From the NCBI RefSeq assembly GCF_004571135.1, contig NZ_SPSB01000003.1, positions 744,001 through 808,000 on the forward strand: a stretch of 64,000 bases of DNA. Reading direction: 5' to 3'. The position numbers and the translations under genes were made by a program. This DNA is from Algoriphagus kandeliae (GTDB taxonomy: Bacteria; Bacteroidota; Bacteroidia; Cytophagales; Cyclobacteriaceae). Shown in pieces: positions 27,228 to 36,504 of this stretch (position 1 is its first letter; every line of letters starts with the position of its first letter). The notes under the pieces are model-generated. The model searched no databases. It saw only the letters and a program-made list of their open reading frames with translations, and had not been told where the DNA came from.

Positions 27228-28359
27228 TTCTACCTAGTAACTTCAAAATATCCATCGAAAGGTCTGTAAAAATCAGCTTCGGATTCCCATTTCGGTCTAT
27301 ATGATAAATTGCTTGGTTGAATTTTTCATAAAGTTCTCCCGCAGCTTCCTCATCCAATACATGTGTAGCAATTTTATGGACGAAATCCCGATCCTCGCCC
27401 TGTGTTCGGAGCAACTGCTCCAAATTGGCATTTTGGAGTAAAATCTCCCGGGCCACATTTAAGCCTGTTTGGAAAATTGATCGCTGAAAGTCAAGATCGG
27501 TTTTTTGGAATTTCTCTGCCAAATCAAAGATCTCCCCATATCTCCTCATTCCACAAAGCCTAAACCAATCACGGATCCAGATCACTTGCCTATCCTCGAC
27601 TTGGTCCACCATTCGCAAAGCAGCTCGAATATTTCCATCTGCAATCATGGAAATCTGCTTGGCCACTTGTTCATCACATTTTCCGGTTTCCACCAGATAC
27701 TCCTGAATCTCTTCATCGGAAAAAGCACGAACATTGATTTTTTGAGTCCGGGAAAGGATAGTGGTCAAAAGCTGATCAGGCTGACTGGTTACCAACATGA
27801 AGATGGTTCCTGGCTGAGGCTCTTCCAGTATTTTCAAAAGGGCATTGGAGGCTTCGATATTCAAATACTCCACACCCCAGATCATCATGATTTTATAGCT
27901 TCCTTCAAAAGAAGAAAGTGAAAGCGAGCGGATTACTTCTCGCGCTGCACCAACTGAAATATTGAGTTTCTTTTTCTCGAAATGATTCAAATGGATGAAA
28001 TCCTGAACATTTCCATAAGTCTGATGCAAGCAGAATTCCCGAAAATTGGCCACCAACTTCGCATTGATTTCATCTGCTCTTTTTTCTTCTTCCTTTGTAA
28101 GACTGACGCGAGGGAATACAAAATTGAAATCGGGGACAACCAATTTTGCCATCCGTTGACAAGAACTGCAGGTCCCACAGGAATCTTCTTCACTGCGATT
28201 TTCACAGTAGAGATATGTCGCCAAAGCCAATGGCATCGCCAGTGAAGCAGAGCCTTCCGGCCCATGAAATAAAAGGGCGTGCGCCAAATGATTCTGCTGA
28301 ACGGCCTGCGTGAGCCGCTCTTTCGTTTCTCTTAATCCGGGGATTTGTGCAAACTGCAT
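27211..28359 (-). CDS. holB: DNA polymerase III delta' subunit
   Basis: The 382-residue protein is a clamp-loader AAA+ subunit. It has HALLFHGPEGSASLAMPLA as a degenerate P-loop, a zinc-binding group of cysteines in CENRSEEDSCGTCSSC, the SNALLKILEEP segment and the sensor MLVTSQPDQLLTTILSR with the SRTQ arginine finger. A degenerate Walker A is usual for delta'. It is part of the clamp loader that places the beta clamp on DNA. It sits between the glmU-like gene (18-nt gap) and rimB (17-nt overlap), so it is cotranscribed with unrelated functions. Confidence 0.93.
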   Translation of the reverse strand: MQFAQIPGLRETKERLTQAVQQNHLAHALLFHGPEGSASLAMPLALATYLYCENRSEEDSCGTCSSCQRMAKLVVPDFNFVFPRVSLTKEEEKRADEINAKLVANFREFCLHQTYGNVQDFIHLNHFEKKKLNISVGAAREVIRSLSLSSFEGSYKIMMIWGVEYLNIEASNALLKILEEPQPGTIFMLVTSQPDQLLTTILSRTQKINVRAFSDEEIQEYLVETGKCDEQVAKQISMIADGNIRAALRMVDQVEDRQVIWIRDWFRLCGMRRYGEIFDLAEKFQKTDLDFQRSIFQTGLNVAREILLQNANLEQLLRTQGEDRDFVHKIATHVLDEEAAGELYEKFNQAIYHIDRNGNPKLIFTDLSMDILKLLGRNAKAA

Positions 28360-28377
28360 GATTTTGGCGTCAAGGGA

Positions 28378-29568
28378 TTATTTTTCCCAAATTCTATAGT
28401 TCTTGGTTAAATCAAAAACTTTACGGAGCATTTCTTCCTCCACATCGTCCCAAGCAACTTTTCGTCTTGCCATTACAGCCTGAGCTGTTTGTGCAAATTT
28501 TGGAAACTGAAAGGTGGAAAATCCGGCAGCACCACCCCAAGCGAAGGAAGGAATGAAATTTCGAGGAAAACCATCTCCAAAAATATTTGCTCCAACTCCT
28601 ACAACTGTTCCGGTATTAAACATGGTGTTGATCCCACATTTAGAGTGGTCGCCCATCATTAATCCACAAAACTGAAGACCAGTATTTGCAAAGCCTCCGC
28701 GGACATAGTCCCAAAGTTTAACAGGTGCATAATTATTTTTCAGGTTTGAGGTATTGGTATCTGCACCGAGATTACACCACTCTCCAATTACCGAGTTGCC
28801 TAGGAAACCTTCATGACCTTTGTTGGAATAACCAAAAATGACAGAATTGGAAATTTCACCTCCTACCTTCGAGTGAGGGCCCACGGTGGTATCCCCACGG
28901 AGTTTGGCGCCCATATTTACGGTAGAGCCCTCACATAAGGCAAAAGGACCTCGAATCAACGAGCCTTCCTGAATTTCGGTATTTTTTCCAATGTAAATCG
29001 GACCATTTTCAGCATTCAAAACCGCTGCTCGAATCACAGCTCCTTCTTCGATGAAAATATTTTCCGGAGCATATACTTTGGTATGGGGATCCGAAATAGG
29101 CTGACTTTTTCTTCCTTGGGTCAACAAGTCAAAATCTCGCTTAATCTCTTTTCCATTATGCTGAAAAATCTCCCAGGTTTTAGAAATCAATAGCGGTTCA
29201 GAATCAACTTGCACTACCTCCTTTTGGGTAGCTGCACTTAAATTCTTTTCCGTCTCACCTATATAGAAGGCAAGCAATGTCTTCCCTGCATAAAGCGCCT
29301 GATCCTCTTGAAGATTCTGAATTTCTTTTAGGATTTCAGCGGAAGGTATCAATCCTCCGTTTATCGCAAGGCAGCTCCCTTCTTTTCTAGGGTATTTTTC
29401 CTGTAAATAGTCTTGGGTTAAATAGGAGACTTCCTTCCCAGAAACCTTCTCCCATTTCTCAGCAATGGTCAAGATTCCAATCCGAATAGCGGCAATCGGA
29501 CGGGTAAAAGTAAAGGGAAGCAAAGCCCCGCGAATAGACGGGTCATCAAATAAAAGCAGGTTTTCCAT
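28378..29568 (-). CDS. Alternative GlmU-like sugar-phosphate nucleotidyl/acetyltransferase
   Basis: I choose the ATG at 29568 (MENLLLFDDPSIRG), because the in-frame ATG at 29601 lies inside the rpmE terminator. The 396-residue protein has an N-terminal nucleotidyltransferase-like part with LLPFTFTRPIAAIRIG and a C-terminal hexapeptide left-handed beta-helix with NGPIYIGKNTEIQEGSLI and NTMFNTGTVVGVGANIFG. This matches the bacteroidotal alternative to GlmU, thought to make UDP-GlcNAc for peptidoglycan. It heads the seven-gene operon through rmlD. A TATTTTTG box ends 4 nt before the ATG. Confidence 0.87.
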   Translation of the reverse strand: MENLLLFDDPSIRGALLPFTFTRPIAAIRIGILTIAEKWEKVSGKEVSYLTQDYLQEKYPRKEGSCLAINGGLIPSAEILKEIQNLQEDQALYAGKTLLAFYIGETEKNLSAATQKEVVQVDSEPLLISKTWEIFQHNGKEIKRDFDLLTQGRKSQPISDPHTKVYAPENIFIEEGAVIRAAVLNAENGPIYIGKNTEIQEGSLIRGPFALCEGSTVNMGAKLRGDTTVGPHSKVGGEISNSVIFGYSNKGHEGFLGNSVIGEWCNLGADTNTSNLKNNYAPVKLWDYVRGGFANTGLQFCGLMMGDHSKCGINTMFNTGTVVGVGANIFGDGFPRNFIPSFAWGGAAGFSTFQFPKFAQTAQAVMARRKVAWDDVEEEMLRKVFDLTKNYRIWEK

Positions 29569-29572
29569 GAGG

Positions 29573-29580
29573 CAAAAATA
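29573..29580 (-). promoter_or_regulatory. TAnnTTTG -7 box directly before the glmU-like start
   Basis: TATTTTTG on the minus strand fits the bacteroidotal -7 consensus TAnnTTTG and is followed by CCTC and then the ATG. No good -33 TTTG is seen because the region upstream is the rpmE terminator. If active, the mRNA would be leaderless or nearly so. Confidence 0.45.
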
Positions 29581-29618
29581 AAAAAGTCTCCCGGAATCCA
29601 TGCTCCGGGAGACTTTTT
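29581..29618 (-). terminator. Strong terminator of rpmE
   Basis: AAAAAGTCTCCCGGA (29581-29595) pairs perfectly over 15 bp with TCCGGGAGACTTTTT (29604-29618) around an eight-base loop. On the minus strand it ends in a T-run. It lies 19 nt after the rpmE stop and 12 nt before the next start. Confidence 0.9.
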
Positions 29619-29637
29619 GAACAGCCGTAGATGCGAC

Positions 29638-29883
29638 TTATTTCTTTGCGTATCTTCTGTTGAATTTCTCTACTCGACCAGCAGTATCCAAAAGCATCTT
29701 CTTTCCAGTATAGAAAGGATGAGATTCAGAACTTACCTCGATTTTGTATAGAGGATATTCATTACCGTCTTCCCATACGATGGTTTCGTTGGTTTCGATG
29801 GTAGATTGGGTCAAGAATTTAAACTCAGATGAAGTGTCATAAAACACTACAGGTCTGTAGTTTGGATGAATATCTTTTTTCAT
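29638..29883 (-). CDS. rpmE2: 50S ribosomal protein L31, type B
   Basis: The 81-residue protein starts [19 protein letters not shown] and contains [12 protein letters not shown] and RVEKFNRRY, the L31 core. It is the type B form: no zinc-binding cysteine is present and the length is greater than that of the 65-70-residue zinc form. Type B L31 does not depend on zinc. It has a good promoter and a strong terminator and is therefore monocistronic. Confidence 0.96.
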   Translation of the reverse strand: MKKDIHPNYRPVVFYDTSSEFKFLTQSTIETNETIVWEDGNEYPLYKIEVSSESHPFYTGKKMLLDTAGRVEKFNRRYAKK

Positions 29884-29922
29884 ATCTTCAGTGTTTTTGT
29901 CAGCGCTCGCTCAAATGAGGCA

Positions 29923-29954
29923 CAAAGTTATCCTTTTTGAAATAAGTGACCAAA
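29923..29954 (-). promoter_or_regulatory. Bacteroidotal promoter of rpmE2
   Basis: On the minus strand TTTG (29951-29954) is followed after 20 nt by TAACTTTG (29923-29930). This matches the primary-sigma consensus TTTG-N17-23-TAnnTTTG of Bacteroidota. A leader of roughly 33 nt to the rpmE2 ATG would result. Confidence 0.75.
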
Positions 29955-30098
29955 TCTTTGTAAAAAATAATCTGAGGGACTTGGCATTTTTGAGATAAAA
30001 CTTGGTTCAAGCGACCGAAATCAGCTTCAAAACTACTATTTTTCAAATTGATTGCAGAGAAAACCCTTAAAAAGCCTGAACAAAGCGAATTTCATTTT

Positions 30099-31802
30099 AT
30101 GAATAGAGCCATTTTTCTAAAACCAGCAAAATTCTTCTTCATCCTTTTCATTCTTGGATTTTCAACTCATCACGTTTCCTTTTCTCAGGGAAGTTATGTG
30201 CCTTTCGAACGAGATTACTATCACCTCATCGAACGCTATGAAATCTTGCAAGGAAAGAATAATCCTTTCTTTCAAACCGGTTACAAGCCTTATCGGAGAG
30301 ATCTGCTTGGAAAATATTTAGACAGTCTTGCGCAGGATCAGGTAATAAAAAGTGCTTCTGATCAATTCAATCTTTCCTATTTAGCCCAGGACAATTGGGA
30401 ATTTGTCTCTCAAGAAACTCCAGAATCTAAAAAGCCTTTTCTGAAAAAACTTTATCGAAGACCTGGAGATTTCGCACATTCATACAGTGAGGAATTCGAC
30501 ATTCACGTAAGTCCCGTTATCTATTTGGCTGGTGGAATGGAAACGGATAATGAGCAGAACCCTGCTCAACTTTCCCGTGGATTTGTTGTGCGGGGAGCGG
30601 TAGATAAAAAGGTCAGCTTCTTTACTTATCTGACCACTTCAGAAGTATTTTTTCCAAGTTGGGTGAAAAACTATGCAGATTATCGAGGTGCCGTGCCGGG
30701 AGAAGGTTTTTGGAAACAGTACAATACGGATGGCTACAGCTATTTTTCAGCACGTGGCCATGTGAATTTTAATTTGACCAAGAGCATACAAGCTCAAGTG
30801 GGACATGACAGAAATTTCATTGGAGAGGGCTATCGCTCCTTTTTATTGTCGGATTTTTCCAACCCCTACATGTTTGTGAAGATAAACACCAAAATCGGGA
30901 AATTTCAATTGACCAACCTTTGGACTCAAATGACTGCGGACGTCATTTATGATCGAGGAAGACCTACAGATGGACGCTATCCCCAGAAATATTTTTCTAT
31001 GCATAGACTTGGTTTCAATATTGGGAAAAAACTAAATCTCGGCTTTTTTGAATCTGTGATGACCGATAAGGTCAATTTCAATTACTTCAACCCGGTTGTC
31101 TTTTTCAGATGGGTAGAGCAGCAACTTGGGACTCCAGACAAGGTGATGTTGGGAATGGATGCAAAATGGATTTTTCGTCCCGGCATGCAGTTTTATGGGC
31201 AGTTTGCTTTAGACGAATTTGTGTTCAATGAATTTTTCGGTATCGATGGCAAAGGATCTAAGCGAAATAAATATGGTGTGCAGGCCGGTTATAAATACAT
31301 CAATGCTTTTGAGGTTTCCAATTTGGACCTACAATTGGAATTCAATACAGCCAGACCTTATACTTTTCAGGAGAAATTTGACCACCAATCATACACGAAT
31401 TGGCGAGTTCCTCTCACTCATCCCTTGGGAGCTAATTTCAAAGAATTTGTAGGCATAGTTCGCTTTCAACCTATACCAAAATTGCGAATCACGCTTTTGG
31501 GGAATTATCAATTGTACGGAGCCGATCCTGATGAAGAAACAAACTGGGGAGGAGATATCCTGAAAAATAGATTGGAAGGCAGTCCAACTGGATTATTTGG
31601 AAATGTTACGGGTCAGGGAATCGAAAATCAAGTCATTCAGACAAACTTGGTGGCTAGCTATATGCTCAAGCATAATTTGTTCATTGATGGAACTCATGTC
31701 TTCAGAAGACGAACCGCTCAAGACTTGACTTCACCTGAAAGCTCTCAATTTGTACAATTGGCATTGCGATGGAATTTCATCCGTCCTGAGTTTAATTACT
31801 AA
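30099..31802 (+). CDS. RemB-like/Wzi-type outer-membrane beta-barrel protein
   Basis: The start at 30099 gives MNRAIFLKPAKFFFILFILGF, a signal peptide ending near VSFSQ; the ATG at 30048 adds 17 residues of non-signal sequence. The mature protein of about 540 residues is rich in aromatic beta-strand segments such as FDIHVSPVIYLAGGMETD and QAQVGHDRNFIGEGYRSFLL. The GHDRNFIGxGYRS block is typical of gliding motility protein RemB and capsule-assembly Wzi-like barrels. RemB is a mobile surface adhesin-type component in Flavobacterium; a role in gliding or surface polysaccharide attachment is inferred. The C-terminus RWNFIRPEFNY is aromatic, as expected of a barrel. Confidence 0.8.
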   Translation: MNRAIFLKPAKFFFILFILGFSTHHVSFSQGSYVPFERDYYHLIERYEILQGKNNPFFQTGYKPYRRDLLGKYLDSLAQDQVIKSASDQFNLSYLAQDNWEFVSQETPESKKPFLKKLYRRPGDFAHSYSEEFDIHVSPVIYLAGGMETDNEQNPAQLSRGFVVRGAVDKKVSFFTYLTTSEVFFPSWVKNYADYRGAVPGEGFWKQYNTDGYSYFSARGHVNFNLTKSIQAQVGHDRNFIGEGYRSFLLSDFSNPYMFVKINTKIGKFQLTNLWTQMTADVIYDRGRPTDGRYPQKYFSMHRLGFNIGKKLNLGFFESVMTDKVNFNYFNPVVFFRWVEQQLGTPDKVMLGMDAKWIFRPGMQFYGQFALDEFVFNEFFGIDGKGSKRNKYGVQAGYKYINAFEVSNLDLQLEFNTARPYTFQEKFDHQSYTNWRVPLTHPLGANFKEFVGIVRFQPIPKLRITLLGNYQLYGADPDEETNWGGDILKNRLEGSPTGLFGNVTGQGIENQVIQTNLVASYMLKHNLFIDGTHVFRRRTAQDLTSPESSQFVQLALRWNFIRPEFNY

Positions 31803-31901
31803 AGCAAAGCTATCCTGAGAGAATACTTTGCCCTGATTCCAAAATCAAGAGGCTTCACCAATTTTGCGTAAATTGCGGGCCAAATTCGGAACTTTTCCTA
31901 C

Positions 31902-33734
31902 ATGAAGACTTATTTGCGGATCTTGTCCTACGCCCGTCCTTTGGGCAAGTTCGTACCTACATACATCGGCTATACGCTCCTTTCTATCATTTTTGGCTTG
32001 ATCAATTTCACCCTACTCAAGCCATTATTTGATGTGATTTTTGAGCAAGTAGCTCCAGAATCTTTAGAAAGATTCAGAGACTTACCGCGCTTCCAATTCA
32101 CTTTAGAGTATTTCACAAGTCTCTTCAATCATTACTTTCTGAAAATTCAGGATGGCTATGGCAAAGTAGGGACCCTAGCCTTTGTCTGTATAGTCATCGT
32201 CTTTTCAGTTTTCCTATCCAATCTCTTTACCTACCTATCCGGAGTGGTTTTGGCAAAAGTTCGAGCTAAGGTTATCAAAGGGATGCGTACTGATATCTTC
32301 AACCGGGTGAGTGGCTTGCATTTGGGCTATTTCTCGAATGAGCGAAAAGGGGACTTGATGTCGAAAATGACCAATGACGTGCAAGAAGTAGAAAACACGA
32401 TTGTACAATCACTTCGAGTTGTTTTTCGGGAGCCAGCTACAATCATTCTCTATTTCGCAGTTTTATTTTTTATGTCAGTCAAACTGACACTATTCACCAT
32501 TTTACTGATTCCGATTTCTGGCGCAATCATAGGAGGAATCACCAGAAGACTAAAAAAGAAAGCCGTAGAAAGCCAGCAAAGCTTAGGACGGATTGTCAAT
32601 ATTCTGGACGAAACTCTAGGAGGTATGCGTGTGATCAAAGCCTTCAATGCTGAGTCTTTTATGTTTGGCAAGTTTGATCAGGAAACAGACAACTATGCCG
32701 CTGTCAATATTAATATGGCTCGAAAAAACGAGCTAGCCTCTCCTATTTCCCAGTTTCTAGGCGTAACTGTCGTTGCAGGAATTCTTATTTATGGAGGAAG
32801 CTTGGTATTGAGTGGGAATTCAAGTTTAAGCGCTTCAGACTTCATTACCTATATTATCATTTTCACACAAGTACTGAATCCTGCCAAAGAAATTTCCCGG
32901 GCTGTTTCAAGCGTCCAAAGGGGAATTGCCTCTGCTGAGCGGATTTTTCAAGTAGTTGATACGCAGGCAGCCATTACATCTCCTGCTACAGCCCAGATTT
33001 TGAAAGGCTTCGATCGTGAGATTGAATTCCAAAATGTACATTTCTCTTATGGTGAAAAAGAAGTGTTGAAAGGAATCAATTTCAAACTGGAAAAAGGGAA
33101 AACCATCGCTTTGGTGGGACCTTCAGGAGGCGGAAAGTCTACTTTAGCCGATTTGGTTCCTCGATTCTATGATCCCACGAGTGGGGCTATTTTAATTGAT
33201 GGCATCAATCTCAAGTCCCTTGAATTGACGTCTTTGAGAAAATTCATGGGAATTGTGACCCAAGAGTCTATTCTTTTCAATGATACAGTTTTCAACAATA
33301 TCGCATTTGGTTTAGAGGGAGTTTCTGAACAGCAAGTCCTTGAGGCAGCTAAAATTGCTAATGCTCATGAGTTTATCGAAAAGATGGAAAATGGCTATCA
33401 AACCAATATCGGCGAACGGGGCAGCAAGCTTTCTGGCGGACAGCGGCAACGATTAAGTATTGCGAGGGCTGTATTGAAAAACCCTCCTATTCTAATCTTA
33501 GATGAAGCTACCTCTGCCCTTGATTCAGAATCCGAAAAATTGGTGCAGGATGCGCTAACTCAACTGATGAAAAACAGAACCACTTTGGTTATCGCGCATC
33601 GACTGAGTACCATTCAACACGCCGATGAAATTTTGGTCATTGACCAAGGACAAATTATTCAGCGAGGCACTCATTCCGAGCTTCTAAAGGAGGAGGGACT
33701 TTACCAGAAGCTTTCAAGTATTCAGTCAGTTTAG
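31902..33734 (+). CDS. ABC exporter, MsbA-like (fused permease and ATPase)
   Basis: The 610-residue half-transporter has six N-terminal membrane helices within the first 330 residues, including YIGYTLLSIIFGLINFTLL and LAFVCIVIVFSVFLSNLF. A canonical ATPase follows with Walker A LVGPSGGGKSTL, signature LSGGQRQRLSIARAV and Walker B ILILDEATSALD. It should act as a homodimer exporting lipid, lipopolysaccharide precursor or drug; MsbA-type lipid flipping is plausible. No accessory export gene is adjacent. A small membrane protein gene follows by 31 nt and may be in the same operon. Confidence 0.92.
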   Translation: MKTYLRILSYARPLGKFVPTYIGYTLLSIIFGLINFTLLKPLFDVIFEQVAPESLERFRDLPRFQFTLEYFTSLFNHYFLKIQDGYGKVGTLAFVCIVIVFSVFLSNLFTYLSGVVLAKVRAKVIKGMRTDIFNRVSGLHLGYFSNERKGDLMSKMTNDVQEVENTIVQSLRVVFREPATIILYFAVLFFMSVKLTLFTILLIPISGAIIGGITRRLKKKAVESQQSLGRIVNILDETLGGMRVIKAFNAESFMFGKFDQETDNYAAVNINMARKNELASPISQFLGVTVVAGILIYGGSLVLSGNSSLSASDFITYIIIFTQVLNPAKEISRAVSSVQRGIASAERIFQVVDTQAAITSPATAQILKGFDREIEFQNVHFSYGEKEVLKGINFKLEKGKTIALVGPSGGGKSTLADLVPRFYDPTSGAILIDGINLKSLELTSLRKFMGIVTQESILFNDTVFNNIAFGLEGVSEQQVLEAAKIANAHEFIEKMENGYQTNIGERGSKLSGGQRQRLSIARAVLKNPPILILDEATSALDSESEKLVQDALTQLMKNRTTLVIAHRLSTIQHADEILVIDQGQIIQRGTHSELLKEEGLYQKLSSIQSV

Positions 33735-33765
33735 TTATATTCGAACAAATCAACTCTTTGCCACT

Positions 33766-34134
33766 ATGCAAAAATTTCATCGAATTCTCCAGATCATTTT
33801 GCTGGTCTATTTTGCCGGCTTGCTCCTATTTTTCATCTCTTTTGACACCATGGGAGGGCTCGTAGGAATTGCAGAAGTCACTTCTGATTCAGTAGTCAAA
33901 ATATTGCTGACAGGTTTAGTTCTGTTTTTAATATCATGGCTAGTTGGTAAAGGCGTGAAATCCTCGCTTCAAAGCAAAGTCAAAAAGATGGAAAACGAAA
34001 TGAATGCCCTAAAAGCAAAAATCTATGATTTTGAGCATCCAAAAGGCCAAGAAAAACCGAAGACCGAAAGCACTCCAAAACCCTCGGATAGTGAAAGCAG
34101 TAACCTGCCGCCAAGGCAAAATTTCACCGAATAA
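33766..34134 (+). CDS. Small two-helix membrane protein with coiled coil
   Basis: The 122-residue protein has two hydrophobic segments (about residues 8-27 and 43-64), then a basic, heptad-rich stretch (KVKKMENEMNALKAKIYDF) and a charged, proline- and serine-rich tail. I recognise no family. It lies between the MsbA-like exporter and yifB and is followed by a hairpin with a T-run, so it ends a transcription unit. A role as a small exporter accessory is possible but unproven. Confidence 0.75.
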   Translation: MQKFHRILQIILLVYFAGLLLFFISFDTMGGLVGIAEVTSDSVVKILLTGLVLFLISWLVGKGVKSSLQSKVKKMENEMNALKAKIYDFEHPKGQEKPKTESTPKPSDSESSNLPPRQNFTE

Positions 34135-34163
34135 TTAAGGTTTAAATTCAAAAACTGTATATT

Positions 34164-34191
34164 AAGGAAACCAAAATCGGTTTCCTTTTTT
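34164..34191 (+). terminator. Terminator-like hairpin abutting the yifB start codon
   Basis: AAGGAAACC (34164-34172) pairs perfectly with GGTTTCCTT (34179-34187) across AAAATC and is followed by TTTT to 34191. The yifB ATG begins only 3 nt later at 34195. It fits a terminator for the exporter unit but leaves no room for a normal yifB leader. Confidence 0.8.
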
Positions 34192-34194
34192 CGT

Positions 34195-35733
34195 ATGGTA
34201 GCAAAAACTTTTGGAAGCGCTGTCTCAGGAGTAGACGCCAACCTGATTACAATTGAGGTAAATGTAGGACAAGGCACCAGTTTTTACATGGTGGGTTTGC
34301 CTGATTCTGCTGTCAAAGAATCCCAACAACGAGTGGAGTCCGCTCTCAAGTATTTCAATTATCGGATGCCAAGGCAGAAGGTTGTCATAAATTTGGCTCC
34401 CGCTGATATTCGAAAAGAAGGCTCAGCCTATGACCTTCCGATTGCTATGGGAATTCTCCAAGCCTCCGAACAAGTAGATTTCCCAGAACTGGATCGCTAT
34501 GTTATTATGGGAGAGCTTTCGCTGGACGGTTATCTTCGGCCAATCAAAGGCGTTTTACCCATAGCTATTGAAGCGCGAAAAAGAGGCTTTAAAGGTTTTA
34601 TCCTTCCTCTAGAAAATGCCAAAGAAGCTTCCATCGTAAATAATCTGGATATTATTGGTGTAGAGACCCTTCAGCAGGCAGCTGATTTTTTGATGGGAGA
34701 ATTGGAAATCGAGCCCACCATTACTGACACACGAGAAATTTTTTACCATTCTCTGGATGAAAATGAATTTGACTTTGCCGACGTCCAAGGGCAAGAAAAT
34801 ATCAAACGCGCCATGGAGATTGCAGCTGCAGGTGGACACAATGTGATCATGATTGGGCCTCCCGGAGCTGGAAAAACCATGCTAGCCAAGCGGCTTCCTT
34901 CCATTTTGCCACCACTCTCATTGCAAGAGGCTTTGGAAACTACCAAAATTCACTCCGTTGCCGGAAAACTTGGCAAAAACGGATCCCTGCTAGCTCAGCG
35001 ACCTTTCCGCAGTCCGCACCATACTATTTCAGATGTGGCTTTAGTGGGAGGCGGAGGTAATCCTCAGCCTGGGGAAATCTCCCTTGCTCATAATGGAGTA
35101 CTTTTCCTCGACGAACTTCCGGAATTCAAACGTACAGTTTTGGAAGTAATGCGCCAGCCTTTGGAAGAGCGGAAAGTGACGATATCTCGGGCAAAAATTT
35201 CAGTCGATTATCCTGCGAATTTTATGCTGATTGCCAGCATGAATCCTTGTCCTTGCGGCTACTACAACCATCCCGAAAAGGAATGTGTCTGTGGGCCGGG
35301 AATTGTACAGCGCTACCTCAACAAAGTAAGTGGACCGCTACTCGACCGAATCGACCTGCACGTGGAAGTGACTCCGGTGAAGTTTGATGAAATGACCTCC
35401 ACCCGAAAATCCGAATCCAGCAAGTCTATCAGGGAGCGGGTGATTCAGGGAAGAGAAAAACAAAAACAACGCTTCCAAAACAACCCCGAAGTCTATTGCA
35501 ATGCCATGATGCCTTCTCACATGGTCAAAGAAATCTGCCAAATCAACGAAGCTGGAAAGGCTTTACTCAAAACCGCGATGGAGCGCCTAGGTTTGAGTGC
35601 CCGGGCTTATGATCGCATCCTGAAAGTTGCGAGGACTATAGCTGACATAGCCGGCAGCGATACGATCAAAGTGGAACACCTTGCGGAGGCGATCCAGTAT
35701 CGAAGTTTGGATAGAGAAGGCTGGGCAGGATAA
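34195..35733 (+). CDS. comM: YifB/ComM family AAA+ ATPase (Mg-chelatase-like)
   Basis: The 512-residue protein begins MVAKTFGSAVSGVDANLITIEV, the conserved YifB start, then has the ChlI-like N-terminal domain. The AAA+ core has Walker A MIGPPGAGKTMLAKRLP, Walker B GVLFLDELPEF, and MASMNPCPCGYYNHPEKEC with the zinc-like cysteines of the family. ComM proteins are helicases that promote branch migration during natural transformation in other bacteria. No competence genes are adjacent. The start codon is unusually close to a terminator-like hairpin. Confidence 0.93.
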   Translation: MVAKTFGSAVSGVDANLITIEVNVGQGTSFYMVGLPDSAVKESQQRVESALKYFNYRMPRQKVVINLAPADIRKEGSAYDLPIAMGILQASEQVDFPELDRYVIMGELSLDGYLRPIKGVLPIAIEARKRGFKGFILPLENAKEASIVNNLDIIGVETLQQAADFLMGELEIEPTITDTREIFYHSLDENEFDFADVQGQENIKRAMEIAAAGGHNVIMIGPPGAGKTMLAKRLPSILPPLSLQEALETTKIHSVAGKLGKNGSLLAQRPFRSPHHTISDVALVGGGGNPQPGEISLAHNGVLFLDELPEFKRTVLEVMRQPLEERKVTISRAKISVDYPANFMLIASMNPCPCGYYNHPEKECVCGPGIVQRYLNKVSGPLLDRIDLHVEVTPVKFDEMTSTRKSESSKSIRERVIQGREKQKQRFQNNPEVYCNAMMPSHMVKEICQINEAGKALLKTAMERLGLSARAYDRILKVARTIADIAGSDTIKVEHLAEAIQYRSLDREGWAG

Positions 35734-35777
35734 ACCACCCTCATGGAAATCAATTACGATTCTGGTATATTCAACTT

Positions 35778-36326
35778 ATGAATAATAAAAATCTTGTATC
35801 GATCCTTGCTGCTTTTCTGATTTTAAGCCCAATTTGTGCTTGCTCAGAAAAAGACGGCCTTTTAAAAACGAATAAAAATTTGATCGAAAAAGAGAATCAA
35901 GTTTTTATTAAAGAAATAGAAAAATTAGAGGGTAGAGAATTATTAAATCAGGAATCTAACCCATCAGAAAACATTGTTGTCGACAGCCTTCAATTTCTAA
36001 AGGATTTAAATGAAAAATACCCCTATGATGTAAAGCTTTTCGAAAATTCTGCTTTTACCGAAAGACTGAAAAATCTCCTGGGTCCAGAAAGATTTACTTT
36101 CCTAATCGAAACTTGGGCCGTAGAAATGCCTATCGAGTATGATAATGAGTTATTTATTGCTCAAGCATGTCAGAAAAACAACTGTGACACTACAAATTTC
36201 ATTATTCTATACGATACCTCTAAAATGATTATGCATGTGGGAATAAGAGAAAACGATGAAGCAAAAATATATTCAGAAGAGGGAGATGCTCCTCAATTGC
36301 TGAAAGATTGGGCCAACAATAATTAA
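35778..36326 (+). CDS. Hypothetical lipoprotein
   Basis: The 182-residue protein begins with a hydrophobic signal and cysteines in LILSPICACSEK, giving a likely lipobox. The mature part is acidic, with two more cysteines in AQACQKNNCDTT that could pair. The C-terminal half looks like a small alpha/beta domain of the kind found in some inhibitor or immunity-like lipoproteins, but no family is recognised. It is AT-richer than yifB. It is followed by 178 nt holding no open frame. Confidence 0.7.
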   Translation: MNNKNLVSILAAFLILSPICACSEKDGLLKTNKNLIEKENQVFIKEIEKLEGRELLNQESNPSENIVVDSLQFLKDLNEKYPYDVKLFENSAFTERLKNLLGPERFTFLIETWAVEMPIEYDNELFIAQACQKNNCDTTNFIILYDTSKMIMHVGIRENDEAKIYSEEGDAPQLLKDWANNN

Positions 36327-36504
36327 TTCGTATTATTCTTCATCTAAATAATGCTGATTTGTTTAACCCCAATAAAGGGTTAGGAAGAGCCCTTATGAAT
36401 TCCCTTTCTTTAGCATTCTAAAAACTATCGGATAGTTTGGATGTTAATCTGAAGTAAAAAAATTTATGATTTCCTAAATCAAACTAACCTCCAATTTTAA
36501 CGAT

